From the IMG/VR virus record IMGVR_UViG_3300014819_000002, positions 1 through 64,000 of that record: a stretch of 64,000 nucleotides of DNA; one strand, written 5' to 3'. The DNA is from a virus. The notes under the pieces were generated by a model, which was not told the DNA's origin, did not search any database, and saw nothing but the letters and a program-made list of their open reading frames with translations. Numbering within the stretch: position 1 is the first letter of the stretch; each line of letters opens with the position of its first letter. Below, piece by piece: positions 40,169-49,545 of the stretch. The position numbers and the translations under genes were made by a program.

Positions 40169-43100
40169 CTATTCAAGCAACCATTTCCAACGCTTCCAAT
40201 ATGCATTTCTGAAATCTTGACCTACACCACCATGCTTGGCTGCGTCTTGACGATTTTGTATATCTTGAATTTGAGCATATTCTTTAATACCATCACTAGT
40301 AATGATTGGTGGCATATATTTGTTTTGCTCACCAAATTGATTCCCCATGTTATTCATAGTTGAAGTTGTTTTACTCATACCAGCTATCATTGCCATTGTC
40401 ACAGCTTTGTCATCCCAGGCATTAACACCAGCAGCTTCATATAGAGAATTACCAATAGCTAAAGCTATAATCAAATCGTCGTTATAGCTTTTCATAGCTT
40501 GGGCTTTATTATTCTTCCATATAAAGGTCTTAAACTCTTCTACGGTTCTGGATGAATATATTTTCATTCTACGTGTTCGGATAACAGTTTCAAGTTTAGC
40601 TAAGATTTCATCACGGTTTTTTGGACCGGTAGTAAACCCAGGCAAATCATTTGCAATGTCTGCCGTTGTATATGACATATAAGCATTACTACGATGAATA
40701 CGCTCATAATAAATGTTTGGATATTGCGCTTTCTTAATATCGGTTGCTACGATAAGACCGAATGAGTTAAGTTCTGGGCATAAGAGGGCTTGATTGTATT
40801 TAAAGCCTAAGTCCATCATTAACTCGGCTAGCCTTTCCGGTGGGCATTTACCTTGATATTCACATACAACTTCATCGGCATTAGTATCTATAACATGAAG
40901 GGTTGAATAGTCGTCGGCATCACCACGACTTACATCTCCGCTGATTATATATTTGTGATTTGGTTCTGCATATTTCCAAATCCATACATCGCCTCTATCT
41001 CCATAGGTGGCTATAGGTTGTTTTATTTGCCTCTCCATATCTTCTATAACGTCAGCAGATAGGAAGTTCTCACCGGAGGCGGCGAATTTGCATAATAGCT
41101 CCTGAGCTATTCCACGTTCACCTTTGGCTGGTAAAATCTCTGCTCTCTGAGCTTCATACCAAGCTTGATCTCTCTCCGGATGAACCGTCCATGGGAGTTC
41201 TATGCGATAGAAATTATTATTGCCCTTGCCAGGATTTGAATTGCCTTCTCCATCCTCGCCTTCTTTAGCGCCGACCCAAATCTTATGAAACAAAGTTCCA
41301 ACTCCACTCGGAGAACTTATTAAAATAGCATTTCCACCAGTGTTTGAACCTAAAATACCGTTCTGTAGAAAGGTGTGACTGCGTGGGACTGTGAAATCAT
41401 AAGTTTTTGCCTTTCCAGATTCGGTTTCTACTACCGCATCCCAAAAAAAATTACCAATTATATTGTCAAAAAATTCTGTAACGCCGGTATCAAGCAACAA
41501 TGATGGATTTGCTAAATAAACAAGATATTTGAATTTACACAACCAACTGTTACTAACAGAACGATTATGATCGTTGCCTTGCAACAAGGTTGTTTTTAAA
41601 CCATTTTGATGAAACCACCATTTTGATTTCCCAGTCTTTTGAATGATTTCGTTTAAAGGTTTACGTATAGGTAATATTGGACAACGATTTAAATCACTAT
41701 CTTTTCTATTTTCTACCGAAAGCATTTGCTTTTGTTTTCTTTGAATTCTAAATCCAATTTCTTTAGCAAATTTCATAGATTCACTCTTTGGAATCTCTAA
41801 AACCCAAGTGGTTCTTGCAGATTTAGTATTTGTTAAATTACTACGTGCTGTTTTCTTATTAACATTAGGATGAAATCCCATGTTCAAAAGTAAGAGCTGC
41901 ACATCTTTAATCATTTGCTCAGATGTTAATTCAATTTTTGCAATACCCTTGTAGGCAGTACCATCTCCGTCAAATAATCCAGATAAGTAATTTTGCTGAG
42001 TTTGCTTATTAGCTGTCCATATAATCTTAGGAACGGTTTTATTGTAAGATAATTCGTTAATATTAAGCCCAAGATTTTGTAATTTTTTTACAACAGCAAC
42101 AGAATATAATGTTAAATGGTGTTTTCCGTATGCATGAAAATTTTTTCCAAATATAGTATGTTTTGCCCTATTCAAATAAACATCTCTAAATTCAGAATCT
42201 GAATTGGTAATTTGTATACCGCAATATTCTACTCTGCCAAAACGATTTCTTTTTCGTTTTTTTATACAGCCTTCAGCAGAATATCCTCCCAACATATAAG
42301 CCAAATCAGGATTTAATTTCTTATCACCATAGCAGTTCATACCAACTTGTATTCTAAGATAATCTCCTGGCTTTATATTCTGTATTTGTTTCATAGAGCC
42401 GCCAGCAGCATCAAGAACCCACAAAGGATGCTTGAGCGTTCCTTCAACATTATATCCATGCTTGGTTGTTAATTTGATTGTATCGCTTTCTGGAGATACA
42501 TAACCATGAGACAGCGGTTCAAGACCATTTTTTCCATAAACTTGCCATCCATCAATTTCAAAATATTCTCCAATAGAACGACCTTTATGAAAATCTTCAA
42601 TTGCAAATATTCCCTTGTCGGTAAAAACTTTTGTGTTGCCGACAAGACAAGATAAGGTAGGCCACAAACCAAGCCACAATTCATCAATACCATCAACGTG
42701 GGCAGCTTCGTCAATGATTAATAAAGATAGAGCTTCAGAACGACCAGCATCGGTGCCAGTAGGAACGGCTTGAACCTTTGAACCATTAGAGAACTCAAGG
42801 TATCTAACAGAACGTGCTTTAATCTGAGGCATGACAAGCCACTTTGGCAAGTTGTCATACATTCCGTTAACCTTCTTAATGAAGTTCTTTGCAACTTCAA
42901 GACGGGTAGCGATAACAAGAATATTTTTTTCACGCTGGAATAAAGCCATCCAAAGAGAATAGGCGGCAGATAGGGTAGATAAACCTAACTGACGACTTTT
43001 GTTTGTAATGACGAAACGATGTTTTTGGAAGGCAGTTAAACACTTATCCTGATATGGGAAGGTTTCAAATGGAATTGGACCCTTAACTGGATGGGAGATT

Positions 43101-43213
43101 TTAACGTATTTAGAAATGAAATAGGATGCATCTGTTCCGCAGCGCATGATTTCTTTCATTTGTGCGGCACGATTTGGAACTGTTCCTAATGTTAGATTTT
43201 TTTTAGCAGGCAT
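40169..43213 (-). CDS. terminase large subunit, T4 gp17-like, with intein
   Basis: 1014 residues translated, 578 after removing the intein at 189-624. ATPase motifs: Walker A-like NKSRQLGLST (71-80), Walker B LSLLIIDEAAH (162-172), coupling motif ILISSPSG. The nuclease half starts ISGDVSRGDADDYST with the catalytic Asp, continues with LLCPELNS and ends with a DDLIIALAIG segment. It cuts concatemers and pumps DNA through the portal. TGATG overlap with the upstream gene (43213). Confidence 0.95.
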   Translation of the reverse strand: MPAKKNLTLGTVPNRAAQMKEIMRCGTDASYFISKYVKISHPVKGPIPFETFPYQDKCLTAFQKHRFVITNKSRQLGLSTLSAAYSLWMALFQREKNILVIATRLEVAKNFIKKVNGMYDNLPKWLVMPQIKARSVRYLEFSNGSKVQAVPTGTDAGRSEALSLLIIDEAAHVDGIDELWLGLWPTLSCLVGNTKVFTDKGIFAIEDFHKGRSIGEYFEIDGWQVYGKNGLEPLSHGYVSPESDTIKLTTKHGYNVEGTLKHPLWVLDAAGGSMKQIQNIKPGDYLRIQVGMNCYGDKKLNPDLAYMLGGYSAEGCIKKRKRNRFGRVEYCGIQITNSDSEFRDVYLNRAKHTIFGKNFHAYGKHHLTLYSVAVVKKLQNLGLNINELSYNKTVPKIIWTANKQTQQNYLSGLFDGDGTAYKGIAKIELTSEQMIKDVQLLLLNMGFHPNVNKKTARSNLTNTKSARTTWVLEIPKSESMKFAKEIGFRIQRKQKQMLSVENRKDSDLNRCPILPIRKPLNEIIQKTGKSKWWFHQNGLKTTLLQGNDHNRSVSNSWLCKFKYLVYLANPSLLLDTGVTEFFDNIIGNFFWDAVVETESGKAKTYDFTVPRSHTFLQNGILGSNTGGNAILISSPSGVGTLFHKIWVGAKEGEDGEGNSNPGKGNNNFYRIELPWTVHPERDQAWYEAQRAEILPAKGERGIAQELLCKFAASGENFLSADVIEDMERQIKQPIATYGDRGDVWIWKYAEPNHKYIISGDVSRGDADDYSTLHVIDTNADEVVCEYQGKCPPERLAELMMDLGFKYNQALLCPELNSFGLIVATDIKKAQYPNIYYERIHRSNAYMSYTTADIANDLPGFTTGPKNRDEILAKLETVIRTRRMKIYSSRTVEEFKTFIWKNNKAQAMKSYNDDLIIALAIGNSLYEAAGVNAWDDKAVTMAMIAGMSKTTSTMNNMGNQFGEQNKYMPPIITSDGIKEYAQIQDIQNRQDAAKHGGVGQDFRNAYWKRWKWLLE
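41342..42649 (-). mobile_element. intein of terminase, with LAGLIDADG endonuclease
   Basis: 436 residues (189-624), from CLVGNTKVFTDKGIFAI to SHTFLQNGILGSN, followed by Thr. LAGLIDADG motifs LAYMLGGYSAEGC and LSGLFDGDGTA. Block B is EGTLKHPLWV. The penultimate residue is Ser instead of the usual His, which could slow Asn cyclisation. Inserted between Walker B and the coupling motif, i.e. in the ATPase core. Confidence 0.92.
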
Positions 43214-43623
43214 CAGTCAATTTCTACAAGGCAACCAAAGCGGTAATATGCCTTACGATTACCAGTATAGTTGTAATATGAAATATATTCTATATCTTCG
43301 TTACAAGTTTCTTCTTGAAGAGTAAAATTTGGAACCGGTTGACCTGGATATTTGTCTTTATATTCTTCTTTAACTTGTTTTAGGGCGGCTTCAATAAAGC
43401 TTGTTGCTTCATCTCTATAACGGCGCATAAGTTCACGCATCATTGTATCGGAACCAAAGTTCACTATGCAAAGATAACGTATTTTAAGAGCACCTTCATC
43501 CAATAAGTCAAACTTAACTGATTGAGTTTGATAAACACGATTATAATTGCCAGTATCAGAACCAAAGCTTGTATTTAGGAGCTTTGAGAGATTAATAAAT
43601 TTTTGATAGTCTTTAACAAGCAT
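43213..43623 (-). CDS. hypothetical protein upstream of terminase
   Basis: 136 residues from the ATG at 43623, fixed by AGAGG ahead. Alpha/beta, with QSVKFDLLDEGALKIRYLCI and a C-terminal YNYTGNRKAYYRFGCLV. Not recognised. Immediate coupling to the terminase (TGATG) suggests a packaging or head-assembly role. Confidence 0.65.
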   Translation of the reverse strand: MLVKDYQKFINLSKLLNTSFGSDTGNYNRVYQTQSVKFDLLDEGALKIRYLCIVNFGSDTMMRELMRRYRDEATSFIEAALKQVKEEYKDKYPGQPVPNFTLQEETCNEDIEYISYYNYTGNRKAYYRFGCLVEID

Positions 43624-43654
43624 ATTTTTGCCTCTTTTTCTAATTATAGACCTT

Positions 43655-43948
43655 TCAGCGGAAAGTGATTGGTGAACGAGCACTTATTCTTCTTATTTCT
43701 ATATATTCGGCCCATTCATCCCAATCCTGGCTGGGAAGCTTATCTGTGCTCCAATCTATACGCCGATCATTTGTCCATCTACCATCACAATGAGAACAAA
43801 CTCCTACCTTACGATAGGAAATGCTATCTTCTATTGTCTTCATGGGATAACAACAAAGCTTACAGAACAATGGAACTATATTGCTTTGATCTATTGGTTT
43901 AACGACTACAACTTTACCGTTATGTAAACTCTCTATCTTCTTTTCCAT
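43655..43948 (-). CDS. small zinc-ribbon protein
   Basis: 97 residues. Two CxxC pairs, LFCKLCCYPM and GVCSHCDGRW, spaced as a zinc ribbon. The rest is acidic and aromatic (QDWDEWAEYIEIRR). Not recognised further. Confidence 0.65.
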   Translation of the reverse strand: MEKKIESLHNGKVVVVKPIDQSNIVPLFCKLCCYPMKTIEDSISYRKVGVCSHCDGRWTNDRRIDWSTDKLPSQDWDEWAEYIEIRRISARSPITFR

Positions 43949-43969
43949 ATAGAAGATATTATGTACAAC

Positions 43970-44296
43970 TTATCCTTTTTTGTTTCCCCGCATTACAACC
44001 ATAGGATTTTCTTTAATTAACCAAAACTCTTTAGGTAGTGGCGGTTCTTCTCCATCTTTAAACCACATAAGCTTTCTACCAGCAGTAGTTTTATATACAC
44101 CGATAATCGTTATCTTTCCTTCATGGATAAGCGAATGATCTGTGGCGCAAACTATAGCCAGGTTATTATTATTATTGGTACAACGAGGATCGCATTGAGG
44201 AATAATATGATGAATGTGGAGAGCTTCTTGTCCTCCACATATCTCGCATTTATCTTTTATTAATTTATCTTGACCAGATTTTCTTCTTTGTTTCAT
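43970..44296 (-). CDS. HNH endonuclease
   Basis: 108 residues from the ATG at 44296. KCEICGGQEALHIHHIIPQC, NNNNLAIVCATDHSLIHEG give the HNH site. A 13-bp perfect hairpin ends 6 bases before the ATG. Free-standing, probably a homing gene. Confidence 0.85.
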   Translation of the reverse strand: MKQRRKSGQDKLIKDKCEICGGQEALHIHHIIPQCDPRCTNNNNNLAIVCATDHSLIHEGKITIIGVYKTTAGRKLMWFKDGEEPPLPKEFWLIKENPMVVMRGNKKG

Positions 44297-44302
44297 AAAC
44301 GG

Positions 44303-44335
44303 AAGACCCAAGAGACATTATATCTCTTGGGTCTT
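44303..44335 (-). promoter_or_regulatory. 13-bp hairpin at the start of the HNH gene
   Basis: Perfect stem AAGACCCAAGAGA/TCTCTTGGGTCTT (arms 44323-44335 and 44303-44315, 7-base loop). No T run follows, and the HNH ATG begins 6 bases on, so it more likely masks translation than ends transcription, as hairpins do for some T4 homing genes. A terminator for 44360-44647 is the alternative. Confidence 0.6.
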
Positions 44336-44359
44336 GAATTCTAACCAATTATTTTGGAT

Positions 44360-44647
44360 TCAAAGTGTTTTAGTTTGTAACTTGTTTGCAATTCGTTCAC
44401 AAATAACAATAACATTCTGTATTGTAGGATCTGAATATGCGAGAGCCATTACAGAACCCAATTCGTGACGAGTTTCAAGATCAACATGACGACTCATATC
44501 ATTTAAAATACGTGTGGCTCGAGTCCAATTTTCATCGCTAAATCCCAAACATAATGTTTCTTGATAAAGACCTAAAAGTTCTAGGGCCTTATCTGTTGGA
44601 TTAACACGCCAATTATTACGATTTTTTCTATTATTGTTCTTATTCAT
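44360..44647 (-). CDS. hypothetical helical protein
   Basis: 95 residues, not recognised. Basic Asn-rich start, then helices (KALELLGLYQETLCLGFSDE; IQNVIVICERIANKL). No neighbour gives a clue. Confidence 0.6.
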   Translation of the reverse strand: MNKNNNRKNRNNWRVNPTDKALELLGLYQETLCLGFSDENWTRATRILNDMSRHVDLETRHELGSVMALAYSDPTIQNVIVICERIANKLQTKTL

Positions 44648-44682
44648 TTTAACTTATTTTATTAGGGTTATAGGTTATAGGT

Positions 44683-45306
44683 TTAGAATTCAACTCCGTC
44701 AATATTAATTGATTCATAAGAAATTTCTATGGCACCTTCACTTGGTGCCGGTTTTTCATATGCGGCATTACCAAGATCCAATCCTTGTATTCTGGCTTTA
44801 TTAAATACCCATTCAGATACTACCTTTTCTTTTTCATCAATCCAGTCAATAGCACATTTAATGTTATTTTTTTTAGCAGCTTGAAATAAACTTTTCCAAG
44901 GATATCCTTCTGTTTCATGAGGAATGGTATAGAAATATACCATAATAGTGCTTTTTTCTTTAATCGATTGTATATTTTTATGTTGTGAAAAAATAATTTT
45001 AGGTAGCTCTACATTCTTAACTCGAAAAGACTCAATACCCTCAACCTTAAGAAGAAAACGATCAGAAAAAGCATCACTCTCTTTTACAGAAGGAGAATCT
45101 GTATCAGATTCTGGTTCTTGTTTTTTTATTACTTTTGATTTTAGCTTTTCTAATTCAGAAGGATCTGAAGTTTCGTCTTCTGACTCTTCAATTTCTTCTT
45201 TGTTCTCATCTTCAGATGATGTCGGCGGCGGTGCTTCGCTTACTGTCCTTCTACGAGTTTTGTTTGGAGTTCGAACTTGAACTTTACTTGTATTTTTATT
45301 AATCAT
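44683..45306 (-). CDS. hypothetical protein, tail-tube-like C-terminal domain
   Basis: 207 residues. Residues 1-85 are disordered and acidic. Residues 85-207 read as a compact domain (FLLKVEGIESFRVKNVELP; EKVVSEWVFNKARIQGLDLG; GAIEISYESINIDGVEF) whose order of strands resembles gp19-type tail-tube proteins. This is a pattern impression, not a firm match; a non-structural role is possible since it sits beside recombination genes and overlaps the Mre11-Rad50 gene by 8 bases. Confidence 0.5.
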   Translation of the reverse strand: MINKNTSKVQVRTPNKTRRRTVSEAPPPTSSEDENKEEIEESEDETSDPSELEKLKSKVIKKQEPESDTDSPSVKESDAFSDRFLLKVEGIESFRVKNVELPKIIFSQHKNIQSIKEKSTIMVYFYTIPHETEGYPWKSLFQAAKKNNIKCAIDWIDEKEKVVSEWVFNKARIQGLDLGNAAYEKPAPSEGAIEISYESINIDGVEF

Positions 45307-48300
45307 GTATTACCATTACTTTTGATTCTAGTCCATCGTTGTATATATCTATAATCTTATCTGCAACTTCTTTTATTGGATCTACGTGCGTTATAACTAA
45401 AATTGTTCTAAAATATGATTTAAATAATGTTAACAGTTCCATTGCTTTTATTAAACTATCTTGGTCTAACGTGCCCCATCCTTCATCGATTATAAAAATA
45501 TCTGGTCTTGATAAGCTTGAAAGATTAATAAGCGCAACTCTTAAAGCAAGAGAACATATCATTTTTTCCATTCCAGAAGCTAACTCAATAATCCGTCTTG
45601 AGTGCCCATCTTCTATGTATACATCCATTACATTAGAAGATATATCTGTTTCCAAACTTACTTTAAAGTCTACAATATTATCTAATATTTTAGTTAATTC
45701 CATATTTATGGCTGGTAATTGAGTTTTTAATACCATTGCCGGAATTCCATTTTTAGAGAAAGCTTGCTGCACAGTTTCGTATATTTTAAGTTTTTCTAAA
45801 TCTGCTTTACATTCAATGCGATCTTTTGTTAATTGTTTTAATTTTTCATTTTTGCCTCCGAGGGAAATAAGCAAATCTCTTTCTTCCCTTTCTCGTGCTT
45901 CAATATGATCAATTATTACATCTAACATTAAACGATTTTTTTCATATTCCTTACGCTCATTAGAAGCTAACAAATCTGATAACTTCTTACGTTCTATTTC
46001 AAGGTTTTCCAGAGTAGACTTAATAAGAGCAATCTCTTTCTCACGAACGTTCTTATCTGAGACTGTTTTATTAAGCTTTGTCTCTAATTCAAACTCTAAT
46101 CTGGAAGCTTGCTCATCCATCTTTAACGTTTCGGCAATCTTTTCTTGAATAAGAAGCTCGGCTATGCTATCAAGCTCTGCAATTTTCTCTCCAAGCTCTA
46201 TAACCTTCTCTTCTTGAGACTTTACAAGCTTCTTATCTGCATGACTATCCTTAATGAAACGGCAGGTTGGAAAGCTATCACCGCAAGGAACAGTTTCAAG
46301 CCGCTTAATAGACTTTTTCTGCTGTTCTAATGTTTCTGTTTCTTTTACAAAGGATTGTCTAAGAATAGATATGTCAGACTTAACACGGTCAAGCTTTTCA
46401 AGCTTATCATGCAAAATCTTGATATCATATTTTGAACGAGCATACTTAACACGATCTAACTCTGATCGAATATTCTTTACCGTATCCTCATGTTCACCAT
46501 CCAGATGAAGCATATAGGCAAGTGTCTTTTCCTTTGATTCAATATCATTCTTCAGTTCATTAAACCGGGTGAGCGATACTGTCTGCATTACATTCTGATG
46601 TTGCATCATCCATAGGCGGAGTTCATCCCGCTCCTGAATGTTTATTTGTTGCTGCGTCTTAATATCGGAAATTTTCTTTTCAATCTCCTCTATCTCTTGA
46701 TGGCCACGTTTAAGAGCAGATGCCCAATCAAAACCAATATATTTTTTGGTCTTTTCTGTCAATGTAGAATAATCGTCCTTTGCATAAACATTGAGTTTAT
46801 CAAATAACTCAAGGTCAAGGAAGCGTGAGAGAATAGCCTTTCTTTGCGTTGCACCTTCCTCAATAAATTTATTGATACCACCTTGATTTGATAGGGCAGT
46901 TAACAAGAAATCCTGTGGTTGTCCTACAAGCTTACGTATTTCTCTATCTGTTTCATCTCGTGATATGGAATTTTTTTCTATAAGAGTTCCATCTTGCTCA
47001 ATCTTATAGAGATTAAGACTAGTAACCGTCTTGTCATCATCTTTCTTTGTAGACTTTTTTGAAATGTTGCGGATTGTCTCTCTTTTTACAAGATAAAAAT
47101 CGCCACCAACAGAAAATGTTAATTCAGCATAACAACTCTTCTTATTTTTATTAATGATATGAGAACCCTTTAATGGGCCTCTATCTGTTGTATTAAACAG
47201 AGCATACATAATAGCCGCAATAATTGAGCTTTTCCCAATTTTATTAGGGCCGAAGATACCAATAACACCTTCTAAACCATCAAAGTTAACTTCATTACCT
47301 TCGCCATATCGAAAGATATTATCAAACTTAAGTTTTTTAAGACTCCATGAGGTGTTACGAACGGCGTTATCTATATCCTCAGTATTCAATTTTGTGAGAT
47401 AGCTACGAATGACGTTAGAAGCCTCTCCAAGCTGTTCTTCATTTAGAACGTAGCTTTCCTTATGTGCCTTCATAAACTCCCTATATAGCTTAAGGAGAGT
47501 CTCCGGATCATTGCGTAAATTGGTTTTAAGAACCTGTTGTCCGTTAGTCTCGATTGTTTCCATACGATTTATAAGATCGTATTTGAATACAACTTCCTCT
47601 GCACCTTTATGTTCTTTTAACTCATTCAAAAGTTGACGAGCTTCAACTTGCTGAATTGGTTGATTACTAATAACTCGATATCTTGCGCCTGGAATATAAG
47701 CACGGGCGCCTCGAGTTTTTTCTATTTGACGTAAGGTATTATTGACGGTATTTGCCCAATTCACAGAAATAAATGGTGCTTTATTCTCATGCTCATGAAA
47801 TTGAACATCCCATTCATTTTCATTTTTAATATCCCAAATGAGAAATCCTTTTGTTTCGGATTCACCAAAATTTTGTTGAATAAGAGAACCTGGATACCCT
47901 ATCCATGGCTTTTCTTTACCATTCTTATCCAAACGATATGCAAGAAACTGTTGCTTATGAATATCTCCAAGCATTACAAATTGCATACCAGTAAAAAATG
48001 AAACGTCTCTTTCGCCATCAACTAGACGGTATTCCATATCTGTCTTAGAACCAGATATACAACCATGAAATAGAGCAATATTAATCTTATCTTGAAGCGG
48101 CTTAATATTCTTCCAACCGTCTACATCAAATGGTGAATATACATGAAGGGCAAAACGATTACCACCCTTTACTTCTCTTGGAAGAGAGTATGTACCAGAT
48201 TTCTTATAAAGATAAGAATCTTGATGATTAATAGCTTCATGTATAGGAGATATGATATCTTGACGGTCACTATTAGTTAGATTACCATCATGATTACCAA

Positions 48301-48538
48301 GAATTGTAATAGTTGGAGCGATGTCTGCTAACTCACGGAACATCCATGAAAGCTTTTCAATGATTTCTGGTGTAATACCCTGGGTCTTTGTATGAAAGAT
48401 ATCTCCAGTATTAATAATCAAATCTGGTTTAATTCTTCTACGTAGAGAATCAAATAGCCTCTGAAAACTTTCTGTATATTCTTTATGACGGGCTATACCA
48501 CGCCAATGTATGTCACTTATCTGAATTATTTTCGGCAT
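45299..48538 (-). CDS. fused Mre11-Rad50 (SbcD-SbcC, T4 gp47-gp46) recombination nuclease
   Basis: 1079 residues. Residues 1-250 are the Mre11-type phosphoesterase: SDIHWRG (8-14), NTGDIFH (43-49), LGNHDGN (80-86), FHGCISG (157-163) and LGDIHK (190-195) give the metal ligands. Residues 400-1079 are the Rad50 ATPase: Walker A FGPNKIGKSS (429-438), long coiled coil, hook with Cys752 and Cys759 (CxxxxxxC, not CxxC), signature ELASGMEK and Walker B FIIDEGWGTLD. T4 makes these as two proteins. The complex resects DNA ends for recombination-dependent replication. No frameshift or stop divides the halves. Confidence 0.95.
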   Translation of the reverse strand: MPKIIQISDIHWRGIARHKEYTESFQRLFDSLRRRIKPDLIINTGDIFHTKTQGITPEIIEKLSWMFRELADIAPTITILGNHDGNLTNSDRQDIISPIHEAINHQDSYLYKKSGTYSLPREVKGGNRFALHVYSPFDVDGWKNIKPLQDKINIALFHGCISGSKTDMEYRLVDGERDVSFFTGMQFVMLGDIHKQQFLAYRLDKNGKEKPWIGYPGSLIQQNFGESETKGFLIWDIKNENEWDVQFHEHENKAPFISVNWANTVNNTLRQIEKTRGARAYIPGARYRVISNQPIQQVEARQLLNELKEHKGAEEVVFKYDLINRMETIETNGQQVLKTNLRNDPETLLKLYREFMKAHKESYVLNEEQLGEASNVIRSYLTKLNTEDIDNAVRNTSWSLKKLKFDNIFRYGEGNEVNFDGLEGVIGIFGPNKIGKSSIIAAIMYALFNTTDRGPLKGSHIINKNKKSCYAELTFSVGGDFYLVKRETIRNISKKSTKKDDDKTVTSLNLYKIEQDGTLIEKNSISRDETDREIRKLVGQPQDFLLTALSNQGGINKFIEEGATQRKAILSRFLDLELFDKLNVYAKDDYSTLTEKTKKYIGFDWASALKRGHQEIEEIEKKISDIKTQQQINIQERDELRLWMMQHQNVMQTVSLTRFNELKNDIESKEKTLAYMLHLDGEHEDTVKNIRSELDRVKYARSKYDIKILHDKLEKLDRVKSDISILRQSFVKETETLEQQKKSIKRLETVPCGDSFPTCRFIKDSHADKKLVKSQEEKVIELGEKIAELDSIAELLIQEKIAETLKMDEQASRLEFELETKLNKTVSDKNVREKEIALIKSTLENLEIERKKLSDLLASNERKEYEKNRLMLDVIIDHIEAREREERDLLISLGGKNEKLKQLTKDRIECKADLEKLKIYETVQQAFSKNGIPAMVLKTQLPAINMELTKILDNIVDFKVSLETDISSNVMDVYIEDGHSRRIIELASGMEKMICSLALRVALINLSSLSRPDIFIIDEGWGTLDQDSLIKAMELLTLFKSYFRTILVITHVDPIKEVADKIIDIYNDGLESKVMVIHD

Positions 48539-48545
48539 TTTTTAA

Positions 48546-49544
48546 TCAATATTTTAGGATTTTGGATATCTTTGCCCTTAGCAAATAATCCTTACTAAAA
48601 GGTGTAACATGTTCTAAAAGTGAGTTAAACTGTGTTTGCGTAAGTTCTCCTACGTCATTATAAGGCTGTGGAATATCAAGTAATGAAACGGAAACATCAA
48701 ATTCGCTTAATAGCTCTGCTATTTTCAATGATTTATCTTTTGCATCTGAGTCTAATGCTAATATTATTGGTGTCTTATGTTTTACTATCATCAAAAACAA
48801 CTTATATTCTGATGTTAACTCAGAACCTAATAAACAGGTAGCATTTGTATTACATTTAATAAGATCAAATGGACCTTCAACTATTGTTAGAGGTTCATTC
48901 CAATTGATATTAATCTCATTGAAGATAATATCTTCTCTTTGAACATTAGGATTAACATATTTTGGATATATATCAACAAAAGTTCTACCGGTGAAATAAT
49001 TCAATTCTCCATCACAAGAAAAAGAAGGCATTATTATTCTGTTAACAAAAGCCTTATCTTCTAAAGATATTCCAAACTTCCAATACCACAAATGAGAAGG
49101 GTCAAGTTCATCAGTGTCTATGTTAAATCGATTTGAAATATAATTTATCGCTGCTCGATATGAAACTTCTAATGTTGTATCTGTATTTGGCAAAGCCAAC
49201 AATTGAAAACCAGAAGGAAGTTTAAAATGCATTTCTGTTGTTTTTAAAACATCATTATTAGATTTTAGTTGTTGGACTCCTACAAATCGATTCAAATATT
49301 CTGCAAAATATCCGGAATGAAAATTTTTTATTAAGTCCAATAAATTACGAGATTTATAACCACAACTCCAGCAATGAAGTAAAAAATTATCTGTTCGAAT
49401 TACTAACTTACGTTTATTATGTGATATGCCCTTTTTTTGCAGGCACATAGGACATGTTACTGAAATATTTGCACCATGATTTGATAAAGAACCCTGTCCA
49501 AAAACTTTTTCTATGAAATCAATAGCTTGACCTCTTGTATACAT
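48546..49544 (-). CDS. DNA primase, DnaG/T4 gp61-like
   Basis: 332 residues. CHC2-type zinc finger CPMC...LHCWSCGYK (Cys31, 34, 58, 61), then a TOPRIM domain with TIVEGPFDLIK and ILALDSDAKDKSL. Makes RNA primers for lagging strands. Seven bases upstream of the Mre11-Rad50 start, same message. Confidence 0.9.
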   Translation of the reverse strand: MYTRGQAIDFIEKVFGQGSLSNHGANISVTCPMCLQKKGISHNKRKLVIRTDNFLLHCWSCGYKSRNLLDLIKNFHSGYFAEYLNRFVGVQQLKSNNDVLKTTEMHFKLPSGFQLLALPNTDTTLEVSYRAAINYISNRFNIDTDELDPSHLWYWKFGISLEDKAFVNRIIMPSFSCDGELNYFTGRTFVDIYPKYVNPNVQREDIIFNEININWNEPLTIVEGPFDLIKCNTNATCLLGSELTSEYKLFLMIVKHKTPIILALDSDAKDKSLKIAELLSEFDVSVSLLDIPQPYNDVGELTQTQFNSLLEHVTPFSKDYLLRAKISKILKY

Positions 49545-49545
49545 A

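Noticed and set aside
40153-40171. Hairpin AGAGAAA/TTTCTCT after the terminase gene
   Set aside because: Weak A-T stem with tiny loop and no T run.
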